This document shows, piece after piece, positions 1 to 8,589 of a stretch of DNA of 64,000 nucleotides. The DNA is from Actinomadura xylanilytica. Its GTDB lineage: Bacteria; Actinomycetota; Actinomycetes; Streptosporangiales; Streptosporangiaceae. Position 1 is the stretch's first letter, and each line of letters starts with the position of its first letter. The translations under genes and the position numbers were made by a program. A model generated the notes under the pieces. It worked only from the letters and a program-made list of their open reading frames with translations. It was not told where the DNA came from and did no database searches. Location of the stretch: assembly GCF_030283145.1 (NCBI RefSeq), contig NZ_JASNWE010000010.1:1-64000 (forward strand), read 5' to 3'.

Positions 1-132
1 CACACCCTCACCCTCATGGATCAAACCCAAAAGGATGTGCTCAGTCCCGATGTAGTTGTGGTTCAACATCCTGGCCTCTTCCTGAGCCAGAACCACAACC
101 CGCCGCGCACGGTCGGTGAACCTCTCGAACAT
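1..132 (-). CDS. clpC: ClpC ATPase, N-terminal fragment (cut by window edge)
   Basis: The minus strand encodes 44 residues starting MFERFTDRARRVVVLAQEEA and continuing through NYIGTEHILLGLIHEGEG. This is the hallmark start of the ClpC/Hsp100 N-terminal repeat domain, the adaptor- and substrate-binding region. ClpC is the AAA+ unfoldase that feeds proteins to ClpP in the cytoplasm. The ATG at 132 follows a GAAGGGG Shine-Dalgarno. The rest of the gene lies left of the window, so the ATPase domains are not visible. Confidence 0.95.
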   Translation of the reverse strand, partial: MFERFTDRARRVVVLAQEEARMLNHNYIGTEHILLGLIHEGEGV

Positions 133-180
133 CTCGTCGCCCCTTCGCAGCAGCCTGGGCCTACGTTCGGAGTATTCACT

Positions 181-423
181 CTACTGACAAAACGGGGACC
201 GGCCTACTCGCCCGCGGGCGAGCGGCACCTGCCGCACGGGGTACGCGCCGTGCGCCCGCCGGGTACCCGGCGGGCGCACGGCGGCGGGGGCCGCGCTCGG
301 CGCGGTCGCGAGGAAGAGCGTCGTGGCGTGCGCGACCGCGTCGCCGAGGGAGGCTCGCTTGTCGTAGTCCCCGCAGACCACCTCGGTGCCGGACGGCGCG
401 TCCGCCCGGGCCGGGTCGCGCCT
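181..423 (-). pseudogene. Possible gene remnant, unrecognised
   Basis: A minus-strand frame of about 80 codons, open from the TAG at 424-426 to the TAG at 181, has almost only G or C at third positions, as real genes in this genome do. It contains the stretch TEVVCGDYDKRASLGDAVAH. There is no ATG near the beginning; only an internal GTG in the GTEVV context could start it. I do not recognise a family. It may be a decayed or 5'-truncated gene, or chance, given the high GC. Part of it is the large palindrome at 246-283. Confidence 0.25.
246..283. repeat. Perfect 38-bp palindrome with no spacer
   Basis: The 19-bp arms (246-264 and 265-283) match perfectly around a central GGTACC, giving an extremely stable GC-rich hairpin or cruciform. 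It lies between the clpC start and the broken araC gene. It could be a terminator-type hairpin (no T tract follows) or the scar of an inverted duplication. The rest of 133-484 holds the clpC leader on the minus strand and no convincing intact gene. Confidence 0.75.
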
Positions 424-484
424 CTAGGAAGTTTCGGCACACTCGGGCGGCTGATCAACGGCCCGGGTGTCCTAGCGTGAGGGC

Positions 485-912
485 ATGCGGGCGTTCAGCG
501 AGGCCCCGGACGGGCCGGACGGGCCTTCGGGGCCGGTGGCGGCGGCGCGGCGGGGCACCGGCCCCGGCGTGGCCACGGTCGAGGTCCACGGCCGCCGGAC
601 GCTGACCCGGCTGCCCGACACGGCCATCGGCGACGACCCCGGAGGGATCGTCCGGCGGATGGAGTCGGCCCTCCGGGCGCGGCTGTCGGTCCTGCCCTCC
701 GCTGCCCTGGCGCGGAACGGGCTGCTGCTGGCCGCGGCCGAGGGCCTGTCCACCGGTGCGCGGCCGGAGGGGGTGCGGGCCGTCGCCGAGCGGGTCGGGT
801 CAGCGAACGCCATCTGCGCAACCTGTTCACCAGTGACGTCGGCCTCTCCCCCAAGCAGTTCGCGCGCATCGATCGGGTACTGGGCGTCCCCGCGCGCGTC
901 GCGGGCCGGTGA
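485..912 (+). pseudogene. AraC-family regulator, frameshifted and truncated
   Basis: The first frame (ATG at 485) runs through RTLTRLPDTA to RAVAERVG near 798. The classical AraC helix-turn-helix then continues in another frame as SERHLRNLFTSDVGLSPKQF and ends with TGA at 910-912. Restoring one G in the run at 797-799 would join the frames as RVGVSERHLR. The sensor part is also much shorter than in normal AraC proteins, suggesting an internal deletion. The indel could be a sequencing error, but the short N-terminus and the neighbouring remnant favour real decay. Confidence 0.7.
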
Positions 913-968
913 AGGACACGGTGCGGCCGAAGATCCTCAAGGAGAACGCAGCCAGGCTGCGCGGTTAG
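909..968 (+). pseudogene. C-terminal remnant of an amidohydrolase
   Basis: Immediately after the broken araC, a third frame reads VKDTVRPKILKENAARLRG and then stops at 966-968. The pattern KILxxNAARL is the typical last helix of amidohydrolase-2 (metal-dependent hydrolase) proteins. No upstream part of such an enzyme is present. This looks like the tail left after a deletion that joined two genes. The assignment rests on about 19 residues. Confidence 0.45.
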
Positions 969-1035
969 TGCCCTGCGCCTCCCCGCACCTCCCGTCCTGT
1001 GTTCCCCCACCGTCCCCTCCCCCCAAGGGATCCTC

Positions 1036-2559
1036 ATGCACAACGAAGGGCTCGGGTCGTGGCCGATCCGCCGCGCCCGCAAGACCCCGACCGCCACCGC
1101 CCTCGTCCACGAGGGGCGGACGCTCAGCTACGCCGGCCTGCACGAGCGGTGCACCCACCTCGCGCACGCGCTGCGCGGCCTGGGCGTCCGGCCCGGCGAC
1201 CGGGTCGCCTACCTCGGTCCGAACCATCCCTCCTTCCTGGAGACGCTGTTCGCCACCGGGATGCTCGGCGGCGTCTTCGTGCCGCTCAACACCCGGCTGA
1301 CCGGCGAGGAGATCGCCTTCCAGCTCACCGACTCGGGCGCCTCGGTGCTGGTGCACTCCGCCGCGCACGCCGGGCTGGTGGACGGGATCCGCCACCGGGC
1401 CCAGGTCCGCGCGCACCTCGCGCTGGGCGGGCCCGGCCCGGGGGCGCGCGGGTACGAGGAGCTGATCGAGACCGCGGCCGGCGCCGCGTCGGTCGACACG
1501 CCGGTCAGCCTCGACGACCCCTGCATGATCATGTACACGTCCGGGACCACCGGGCGGCCCAAGGGGGCGACGCTCACCCACGGCAACATCACCTGGAACG
1601 CGGTCAACGTGCTGGTCGACCACGACCTGGCCGCGGGCGAGGTCGCGCTGGTATCGGCCCCGCTGTTCCACTCCGCCGGGCTCAACATGCTCACGCTGCC
1701 GGTGCTGCTCAAGGGCGGCGCCTGCGTGCTGGTCCCCGGCTTCGATCCCGACGCCACCCTGGACCTGATCGAGCGGCACCGGGTCACGTTCATGTTCGGG
1801 GTGCCGACGATGTTCCAGCGGATGGTCCGCGCGGCGCGCTGGGCGGACGCCGACGTGTCGTCCCTGCGGCTGCTCACCTGCGGCGGCGCCCCCGTCCCGC
1901 CCTCGCTCATCGCCTCCTACCAGGACCGGGGCCTGACCTTCCTCCAGGGCTACGGGATGACCGAGGCCGCGCCCGGCGCGCTGTTCCTGGACGCCGCGCA
2001 CGCGGTGTCCAAGGCCGGCTCGGCGGGCGTGCCGCACTTCTTCAGCGACGTCCGGGTGGTCGGTCCCGACCTGGCCGAGGTGCCGCCCGGCGAGACGGGC
2101 GAGGTCGTGGTCAGCGGCCCGCACGTGATGTCGGGCTACTGGGGCCTGCCGGAGGAGACCGCCGCGGCGTTCAGCGGCGGCTGGTTCCGCAGCGGCGATG
2201 CGGCGCGGGTCGACGCCGACGGCTACGCCTTCATCGTGGACCGGCTCAAGGACGTGATCATCTCCGGCGGCGAGAACGTCTACCCCGCCGAGGTCGAGAA
2301 CGCGCTGCTGGCCGACCCCGACGTGCTGGAATGCGCGGTCATCGGCGTCCCCGACCCCACTTGGGGCGAGGTGGGCCGCGCGGTGGTGGTGGCGCGGCCC
2401 GGCTCCGGGCTGACCGCCGACCGCGTGCTGGAGCCGCTGACCGGGCGGATCGCCAAGTACAAGGTGCCGAGGTCGGCGGTCCTCGTCGACGAGATCCCGC
2501 GCAACGCCACGGGCAAGATCCTCAAGGGCCCGCTGCGGGACGCGTACGGCGCCCCCTGA
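1036..2559 (+). CDS. Acyl-CoA synthetase (AMP-forming, FadD-like)
   Basis: This 507-residue protein belongs to the ANL superfamily, which activates a carboxylic acid with ATP to an acyl-adenylate and then a CoA thioester. The adenylate P-loop YTSGTTGRPKG begins near residue 167, GYGMTE near 306, the hinge segment SGDAARVDADGYAFIVDRLK near 395, and the catalytic lysine of NATGKILK is K494. Length and motif order are complete. Medium/long-chain or aryl acids are the likely substrates, but the exact acid cannot be read. The gene follows an amidohydrolase remnant and stands alone. Confidence 0.9.
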   Translation: MHNEGLGSWPIRRARKTPTATALVHEGRTLSYAGLHERCTHLAHALRGLGVRPGDRVAYLGPNHPSFLETLFATGMLGGVFVPLNTRLTGEEIAFQLTDSGASVLVHSAAHAGLVDGIRHRAQVRAHLALGGPGPGARGYEELIETAAGAASVDTPVSLDDPCMIMYTSGTTGRPKGATLTHGNITWNAVNVLVDHDLAAGEVALVSAPLFHSAGLNMLTLPVLLKGGACVLVPGFDPDATLDLIERHRVTFMFGVPTMFQRMVRAARWADADVSSLRLLTCGGAPVPPSLIASYQDRGLTFLQGYGMTEAAPGALFLDAAHAVSKAGSAGVPHFFSDVRVVGPDLAEVPPGETGEVVVSGPHVMSGYWGLPEETAAAFSGGWFRSGDAARVDADGYAFIVDRLKDVIISGGENVYPAEVENALLADPDVLECAVIGVPDPTWGEVGRAVVVARPGSGLTADRVLEPLTGRIAKYKVPRSAVLVDEIPRNATGKILKGPLRDAYGAP

Positions 2560-2636
2560 CCTCGTACCCGGGGCCGGGCCGGGCTGCGCCGGGCGGCGGA
2601 TAGGGTGATCGCCCGGCAGAAGATCGAAAGGGCGGC

Positions 2637-4550
2637 GTGGTCGGCGGGATGAGGCTGAATCAGCGAGTCGCCGGCGAGGGGGACCGCTGGGGCACCCTCG
2701 CCCCCGAGCGCCGGGTCCTGGCGGTCGTGCGGACGGTGACGTCGGCGAGCCGCCTGCTCGACGTCCTGCCGGTCTTCGACGGCGACACCAGGGTGCAGGT
2801 GTTCTTCACCGTCAACGAGGGGTCGGCGTTCGGCGCCGAGGTCCCCGCGTTCCTGCACGGGCTGCGCGTCCGCCTGCTGCCGTGGCGGGAGGCCGTCCGG
2901 ACCCGGTTCGACCTGGCCCTGTCCGCCTCCGCCAACGGCGGGCTGCACCGGCTGAAGGCGCCCGTGGTGGTGATGCCGCACGGCGTGGGGCACAACCGGC
3001 TGGTGGAGGCGGCCACCGGCCGTCCCGACGTGGCCTCGGGGCTCGCGGGCGGGCAGCTGCTGCACCGAGGCCGGGTGGTGCCCGCGGCGATCGTGCTGTC
3101 CCACGGGGAGCAGCTCGAACGGCTCCGCCGCACCTGCCCCCCGGCCGCCGAGGTCGCGCTCGTCGCCGGCGACCCGAGCTTCGACCGCATGGTGGACAGC
3201 CTGCCGATGCGCGACCGCTACCGCGAGGCGCTCGGCGTCCGCGACGGGCGGCGGCTGCTCGTCCTGACGTCCACCTGGGGCCCGGACTCGCTGTTCGGAC
3301 GGCGCCCGCACCTGCTGGCGCGCTGGGTGGCGGAGCTGCCCGTCGACCGGTACCGGGCGGCGCTGATCCTGCACCCGAACGTGTGGGCGCGGCACGGCCC
3401 GTTCCAGATCGAGGGCTGGCTCGCCGAGGCGCTGAGCGCCGGGCTGATGCTGATCCCGCCCGAGGAGGGGTGGCGGGCCGCACTGGTCGCCGCAGACCGG
3501 GTCGTCGGCGACCACGGCTCGGTCACCTACTACGCGGCGGCGCTCGGACGGCCCACGCTGCTCGCCGCGTTCGGCGAGGCCGAACTCGACCCCGACTCGC
3601 CGCTGGCCGCGTTCGGCCGCGCGCAGCCCCGCCTGGACCCGGCGCGCGGGCTGCTCGAGCAGCTCGAGGACCTCACCGCGCCCGCGGCGGTGCCCGACGC
3701 CCTCGCGATGCGCGGGCTCGCTGCCTCGAACCTGCGCACCGCGCTGTACGGGCTCATGGGACTGGAGCAGCCGCCGGTGCCGCCCCGGTCGCGGCCGGTG
3801 CCCGCGCCGGTCCCGCGCGGACGCGGCGTGCCCGCCCTCCTCGTCGAGGGGACGGCGCGGCCGGACCGGGTGGAGATGGAGCGGTACCCCGCCGTCCTGG
3901 ACGACGGCGACCGCCTCGCCGACCCGCACCTGGTGGTCGACGAGCGGGAGGCCGACCGGCGGCTGCTGGAGAGCGCCGCGATCTTCGTGCGGCGGGCATG
4001 CTCGAGCGAGGCCGGGACCGGGGGCGGAACCGAGGCCGGGGCGTGGGCCGAGGCCGACGAGTGGGCCGGGAGCGTGTTCGCGCGGTATCCGGGGTCCGAG
4101 CTCGCCGCCGCCGCGCTCCCGGCCGGACGGTGCCTGATCGCGCTGCGCGGCGGGCGCCGGGTCCACGCGCGCGGGGCGGACGTGGGGCTGTGCGCGTCAG
4201 CGCTCTACCTCCGCCACCTGGCGGGCCTCCCCCTCGACGGCGCGATGACGGTCAAAGCGGGGGCCAGTGAGGTCCGCATCCATGCCACCCCCCCCCCGCT
4301 CGTTTTAGCGCCTATGCGCCGGTCTCGGGGAGAACGCCGCGCAGCGACCGGGCGCGCCGCCGGTACCTCCCGGCCTCCTCCGGGTCGGGCTGGAGGTCGG
4401 CGAGCAGCTCCAGCGCGGTCGCCTCTCGCCGGGGCTCGTCCCGGACGGCCAGGATCGCCAGGGCCCGGCCGAGGGCGTCGACGGCCTCCGCCGGACGGTC
4501 GAGACGCGGCAGGACCGCGCCGAGCCGGATCCCGACCTTGGCCTGGCTGA
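2637..4550 (+). CDS. Glycosyltransferase-like hypothetical protein ending at a C10 tract
   Basis: The first ~550 residues look like a GT-B-fold protein related to CDP-glycerol glycerophosphotransferases: VVMPHGVGHNRL near residue 113, then LLVLTSTWGPD, ALILHPNVW and DRVVGDHGSVTYYAAALG further on. No TM segment is seen. The GTG at 2637 follows GAAAGG. At 4288-4297 the frame crosses ten consecutive C and then reads about 80 low-quality residues antisense to the next gene. With nine C it would stop at TAG 4306-4308, just before the convergent stop at 4312. The natural end is therefore probably about 4308. The substrate is unknown. Confidence 0.65.
   Translation: MVGGMRLNQRVAGEGDRWGTLAPERRVLAVVRTVTSASRLLDVLPVFDGDTRVQVFFTVNEGSAFGAEVPAFLHGLRVRLLPWREAVRTRFDLALSASANGGLHRLKAPVVVMPHGVGHNRLVEAATGRPDVASGLAGGQLLHRGRVVPAAIVLSHGEQLERLRRTCPPAAEVALVAGDPSFDRMVDSLPMRDRYREALGVRDGRRLLVLTSTWGPDSLFGRRPHLLARWVAELPVDRYRAALILHPNVWARHGPFQIEGWLAEALSAGLMLIPPEEGWRAALVAADRVVGDHGSVTYYAAALGRPTLLAAFGEAELDPDSPLAAFGRAQPRLDPARGLLEQLEDLTAPAAVPDALAMRGLAASNLRTALYGLMGLEQPPVPPRSRPVPAPVPRGRGVPALLVEGTARPDRVEMERYPAVLDDGDRLADPHLVVDEREADRRLLESAAIFVRRACSSEAGTGGGTEAGAWAEADEWAGSVFARYPGSELAAAALPAGRCLIALRGGRRVHARGADVGLCASALYLRHLAGLPLDGAMTVKAGASEVRIHATPPPLVLAPMRRSRGERRAATGRAAGTSRPPPGRAGGRRAAPARSPLAGARPGRPGSPGPGRGRRRPPPDGRDAAGPRRAGSRPWPG
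4288..4297. repeat. Homopolymer C10 tract at a gene end
   Basis: Ten consecutive C (T on one side of the codon context, G on the other) sit inside the last codons of the preceding gene. Loss of one C brings TAG at 4306-4308 into frame and removes a 239-bp antisense overlap with the convergent regulator. Such tracts are prone to slippage in cells and to miscounting in sequencing. Confidence 0.8.
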
Positions 4551-6396
4551 GCTCGTCGCCGATCTCCACCATGCCCGCCATCGCGCGGGCCAGCTCGCCC
4601 GCCGCGGCGGCGTACCGGCCGGCCTCGCCCAGCGCGGTGCCCAGATGGTAGGTCTGCATCGCCACCCCGCGCCGGTTCCCCGCCGCGGCGTTGATCTCCC
4701 GTGACCGCCGGAACGCCGCGATCGCCGCGTCGTGGTCGCCGCGCCTCAGCCGGACCAGCCCGGCGGACTCGATCACCGCGGACTCGACCCGGTGGTGCCC
4801 GCACTCCGCCGCGGCCTCCAGCGCCACCGGCACCGCTTCGGCGGCGGCGTCGAGCTCCCCCGCCCTGAGCAGGGCGCGGACCACCTGGTTGTGCATCCGC
4901 GCCTCGGCCGGGCGGTTCCCGCAGCGCCGGGCCGCCGCCACCCCGAGCCGCGCGACCTCCAGCTCGTCGGCGAGGTGGGCGCGGTTGTCGTACAGGGCCC
5001 ACAGCGCCTCGCCGAACTGCCAGACGAGCGCGTCCCACCCCTCGTCGGCCGCCAGCCGCACGGCGGCGAGGAGGTTGGCGCGCTCGCGCTCCAGCCACCC
5101 GGCGGCGTCGGCGGGCCGCTCGAAGACCGGCCCCTCGCCCGCGGGCGGGCCCGCGCCCTCCTCCGAACCTGCGCCCTCGCCCGGGTCGTCGGCGAGGCGG
5201 AGGCGCCGGCCGAGCGCGGCGCGGTCTGCGGCCTTGGCCCGCGCCAGGTACCACTCTACGATCGGGCACCCGGTCTCGCCCGCCTCGCGGGCGCGCGCAC
5301 GCGCGTGCAGGCGGACCAGGTCGTGGAACCGGTACCGGTCCGCACCGACCTCCTCCAGGAGGCTGGCCTCCAGCAGGACCTCGACCGTCCCGGCGGACGC
5401 GTCCGGGCCGCGTCCGGTGATCGCGCCGACGGCGTCCGGCGAGAACTCCGGGCCGGGATGCGCCCCGAGCCCCCGGTAGAGCGCGGCGGCCTCGGCGGGC
5501 AGCCCCGCATACGCGGCGTCGAACACGGCCTCCACGATCGGCACTCCCTCGGCGGTGAGGCGTTCCAGCCTGCGCTCCTCGTCGGCGAGGGCGGCCGACA
5601 GCCGCCCGATGCCCTGCCCGCTCCGTCCGACCAGCCGGGCCGCGCACACCCGGAGCGCGATGGGCAGCCCGCCGCACAGGCGCGCCACCTCGCCGGCCGC
5701 CTCGGGCTCCTCGTCCACCCGGGAGTCGGCGAGCATCTCCCTGATCAGCCGGACGCCCTGCGGGCCGTCGAGCGGGTCCAGCCGGACCGGGACGGCGCCC
5801 GCGACCAGCAGGCCGGTCAGCCGGCGGCGGCTGATCACGACCACCGCGGCGCCGGCCGAGCCGGGGATCAGCGGGGTCACCTGCGCGGCGTGCTCGACGT
5901 TGTCCAGGACGACCAGCAGCCGCCGGCCGGCGGCCATCGTCCGGTACAGCGAGGCCCGCTGCTCCAGGCCCGCCGGGATCGCGTCCTCCTTGGCGCCGAG
6001 CGCCCGCAGGAAGTCGCCGAGGACGTCCCCGACGTCGACGCCGCCGCGATGCCGCAGCGCCGCGAGGTCGGCGTAGAGCTGGCCGCCGTCGAACCGGGGG
6101 CCGGCCGCGCGGGCCCAGTGCAGGCCGAGGCCGGTCTTGCCGACCCCGCCGAGGCCGCTCAGCACCACCACGGCGGGCTGGTCGCCGCGCCGGGTCAGCA
6201 GCCGCTCCAGCGTCTCCAGCTCGGCGCGGCGGTTGACGAACACGGCCGGCCCGGCCGGAAGCTGCCTCGGCACCAGGACCGGCGGAGCCGGGACCGGGGG
6301 GAGCCCGAGCGTGCCGATCGACCCCGCCTGGACCACCAGCGCGGCCCCCTGCACGCCGTCCATCGTGTTCATCACGCGTCCATCGGATTCGGCCAT
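4312..6396 (-). CDS. STAND/NB-ARC ATPase regulator with TPR region
   Basis: This 694-residue protein resembles the NB-ARC plus TPR part of AfsR-type regulators but has no SARP DNA-binding domain at its N-terminus. An AVFVNRRAELETLERLL lead-in precedes Walker A GLGGVGKTGLG (K87). Walker B is RRLLVVLDNV, then come ISRRRLTGLL and the GLPIAL motif. The C-terminal half is alpha-helical TPR-like repeats. STAND proteins act as nucleotide-driven switches that assemble on a signal. I chose the ATG at 6396 (MAESDGRV) because the upstream in-frame sequence lies antisense to the kinase gene. Whether it is a DNA-binding regulator or a pure signalling ATPase is not clear. Confidence 0.8.
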   Translation of the reverse strand: MAESDGRVMNTMDGVQGAALVVQAGSIGTLGLPPVPAPPVLVPRQLPAGPAVFVNRRAELETLERLLTRRGDQPAVVVLSGLGGVGKTGLGLHWARAAGPRFDGGQLYADLAALRHRGGVDVGDVLGDFLRALGAKEDAIPAGLEQRASLYRTMAAGRRLLVVLDNVEHAAQVTPLIPGSAGAAVVVISRRRLTGLLVAGAVPVRLDPLDGPQGVRLIREMLADSRVDEEPEAAGEVARLCGGLPIALRVCAARLVGRSGQGIGRLSAALADEERRLERLTAEGVPIVEAVFDAAYAGLPAEAAALYRGLGAHPGPEFSPDAVGAITGRGPDASAGTVEVLLEASLLEEVGADRYRFHDLVRLHARARAREAGETGCPIVEWYLARAKAADRAALGRRLRLADDPGEGAGSEEGAGPPAGEGPVFERPADAAGWLERERANLLAAVRLAADEGWDALVWQFGEALWALYDNRAHLADELEVARLGVAAARRCGNRPAEARMHNQVVRALLRAGELDAAAEAVPVALEAAAECGHHRVESAVIESAGLVRLRRGDHDAAIAAFRRSREINAAAGNRRGVAMQTYHLGTALGEAGRYAAAAGELARAMAGMVEIGDELSQAKVGIRLGAVLPRLDRPAEAVDALGRALAILAVRDEPRREATALELLADLQPDPEEAGRYRRRARSLRGVLPETGA

Positions 6397-6570
6397 GTCC
6401 CCAACCCCACGCCTCGTTTGCCCCCGCCAGTATGACCGGGACGCGGACGGCGCGGTGCCGGATCCGGGCCGGAACGCGGCGGGGACGGCCCCGTCCCGGC
6501 CCGCACCTGCTAGAGGTGGTGGCGGCGGGCCCGCACCGGCGCCCGCCCGCTCCCGACCGAAGGACGGACC

Positions 6571-8046
6571 ATGCCCCTGCTGCTCGGCGTCGACATCGGA
6601 ACCTCCGGGGCCAAGGGCGTGCTGGTGACGCCCGAGGGCGAGGTCGTCGCGACCGCGGTCCGCGACCACGCGGTCTCCAGCCCGCATCCCGGATGGGCCG
6701 AGCACGACGCCCGCGCGGTGTGGTGGGGCGGCTTCACCGCGATCACGCGGGAGCTGCTGGCCGCGGTGCCCGGGGCGGACGTGGCGGCGGCCGGCGTCAG
6801 CGGCATCGGCCCGTGTGCGCTGCCCGCCACCGCGTCCGGCGAGCCGCTGCGCCCGGCGATCCTGTACGGCGTCGACACCCGCGCGGTCGCCGAGATCGCC
6901 GAGCAGACCGAGGCGTACGGGGCCGAGACCGTCCTGCGGCGGGCCGGGTCGCCGCTGACCTCCCAGGCGGTGGGCCCGAAGCTGGCCTGGCTGCGGCGGC
7001 ACGAGCCGGACGTCTGGGCGCGGACGCGGCGGCTGTTCATGGCCGCCTCGTACCTGGTGCACGAGCTGACCGGCGCGTACGTGCTCGACCACCACTCGGC
7101 GAGCCAGTGCGCCCCGCTGTACGACTCCGGGGCCAACGCGTGGATCGGCGACTGGGCCGAGGAGATCGCGCCCGGCCTGGAGCTGCCGCCGCTGGCCTGG
7201 CCCGGCGAGATCGCCGGGACCGTGCACGCCGCGGCGGCGGACGAGACCGGGCTGCCCGCCGGCACCCCGGTGATCGCCGGGACGATCGACTCCTGGGCCG
7301 AGGCGGTCTCGGTCGGCGTCACCGCCCCCGGCGACGTCATGCTGATGTACGGGACGACGATGTTCCTGGTGGAGGTCCTGAACGCGCGCCGCACCTGGCC
7401 CACGCTCTGGGGCACCGTGGGCGTCGAGCCGGGGACCTACTGCCTGGCGGCCGGGATGGCGACCTCGGGCGCGGTCACGTCCTGGCTGCGCGACCTCACC
7501 GGGCGGCCGTACGCCAGGCTCGTGGAGGAGGCCCGCGCGGTCGGGCGCGGCTCGGACGGGCTGCTCATGCTGCCGTACTTCGCCGGTGAGCGGACCCCGC
7601 TGTTCGACCCGTCCGCCCGGGGCGTGGTGGCCGGGCTGACGCTGCGGCACGGGCGCGGCCACCTGTACCGCGCGGCGCTGGAGGGCACCGCCTACGGCGT
7701 GCGGCACAACATGGAGACGATGCGGGAGGCGGGCGGCGAGGCCCGGCGCCTGGTCGCGGTGGGCGGCGGCACCAGGGGCGACCTGTGGCCCCAGATCGTC
7801 TCGGACGTGCTGGGCCGCCCGCAGAGCGTCCCGACGTACACGATCGGCGCCTCCTACGGCGACGCCCTGCTGGCCGGACGGGCCGCGGGCCTGGTCTCCG
7901 ACACGAGCGGATGGAACCCGCAGGCGGGCACCGTCGAGCCGGACGAGCGCGCCACCCGCGACTATGACGAGCTGTACGGGCTCTACCGGGACCTCTACCC
8001 GGCCACCGCCGGGATCGTCCACGCCCTCGCCGCCCGGCAGACCTGA
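6571..8046 (+). CDS. FGGY-family carbohydrate kinase (xylulokinase-like)
   Basis: The 491-residue enzyme has the FGGY fold: phosphate-1 motif GVDIGTSGAKG at residues 6-16, GTIDSWAEAVSVG near 240, MYGTTMF after it, and the adenosine-region motif VAVGGGTRGDLWPQI near 400. These kinases phosphorylate a sugar or polyol with ATP in the cytoplasm. The xylulokinase/gluconokinase branch is likely, but no sugar transporter or isomerase is adjacent, so the substrate is open. The ATG at 6571 follows a GACCGAAGGACGG leader. It is divergent from the STAND gene and convergent with the S4 protein gene. Confidence 0.85.
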   Translation: MPLLLGVDIGTSGAKGVLVTPEGEVVATAVRDHAVSSPHPGWAEHDARAVWWGGFTAITRELLAAVPGADVAAAGVSGIGPCALPATASGEPLRPAILYGVDTRAVAEIAEQTEAYGAETVLRRAGSPLTSQAVGPKLAWLRRHEPDVWARTRRLFMAASYLVHELTGAYVLDHHSASQCAPLYDSGANAWIGDWAEEIAPGLELPPLAWPGEIAGTVHAAAADETGLPAGTPVIAGTIDSWAEAVSVGVTAPGDVMLMYGTTMFLVEVLNARRTWPTLWGTVGVEPGTYCLAAGMATSGAVTSWLRDLTGRPYARLVEEARAVGRGSDGLLMLPYFAGERTPLFDPSARGVVAGLTLRHGRGHLYRAALEGTAYGVRHNMETMREAGGEARRLVAVGGGTRGDLWPQIVSDVLGRPQSVPTYTIGASYGDALLAGRAAGLVSDTSGWNPQAGTVEPDERATRDYDELYGLYRDLYPATAGIVHALAARQT

Positions 8047-8091
8047 TCGACGCAACACCCGCCGACCCGCTGAACCCCCCGGGCCGGGACC

Positions 8092-8511
8092 TCAGTCCGG
8101 GTCCGGACCAGGGCCCGGCTCCGGCTCCGGCTCGCCGAGGTGGGCCCGGAGGCGTTCCAGCTCGCGCCGGTCGCGCTTGGTGGGACGTCCCGCACCGCGG
8201 TCGCGCCGTCCCACCGGGATCAGGGCCTCGCGCGGCGGCGGTGGCGGGCTGTTGTCGATCAGGCACTCCGCGGCGGCGGCGGGTCCGACCCGCTTCCGCA
8301 CGACGCGCTGCACGACGACGATCCGCTCGCGCCCGCCGTGCCGCAGCCGCACCTGGTCGCCCGGCCGCACCGCGGAGGCGGGCTTGGCGCGCTCGTCGTT
8401 GACCCGCACGTGCCCGGCCCGGCAGGCGGCGCCGGCCATCGACCGGGTCTTCAGCAGCCGGACGGACCAGAGCCACACATCGACCCGTACCGTCCCCTCG
8501 ACCTCCGTCAT
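8092..8511 (-). CDS. S4-domain RNA-binding protein (HslR/Hsp15-like)
   Basis: The protein has 139 residues with an S4 RNA-binding domain at about residues 8-70: RVDVWLWSVRLLKTRSMA, then GHVRVNDERAKPASAVRPGDQV. The C-terminal tail is basic and then rich in E-P-G-D repeats. Hsp15/HslR of E. coli rescues stalled 50S subunits carrying nascent chains. Actinomycete homologues are assumed to bind rRNA or the ribosome. The family call is secure; the ribosome rescue role is by analogy. Confidence 0.85.
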   Translation of the reverse strand: MTEVEGTVRVDVWLWSVRLLKTRSMAGAACRAGHVRVNDERAKPASAVRPGDQVRLRHGGRERIVVVQRVVRKRVGPAAAAECLIDNSPPPPPREALIPVGRRDRGAGRPTKRDRRELERLRAHLGEPEPEPGPGPDPD

Positions 8512-8589
8512 GCCACGACCCTAACCGGCCCCGGGACGCCGCCGCCGCGATCACGCGTCCCGGACGGGCGCCGCGATCGGACGCCGCGG

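Noticed and set aside
937..2124. Long minus-strand open frame (395 codons) opposite the acyl-CoA synthetase
   Set aside because: It is the antisense shadow of a complete family member; composition is repetitive Arg/Gly/Pro/His typical of out-of-frame GC-rich DNA and no Shine-Dalgarno is present.
4312..8058. Single 1248-codon protein covering the STAND gene and the strand opposite the sugar kinase
   Set aside because: The part right of 6396 is antisense to an intact FGGY kinase and is low-quality sequence; the STAND protein starts at 6396.
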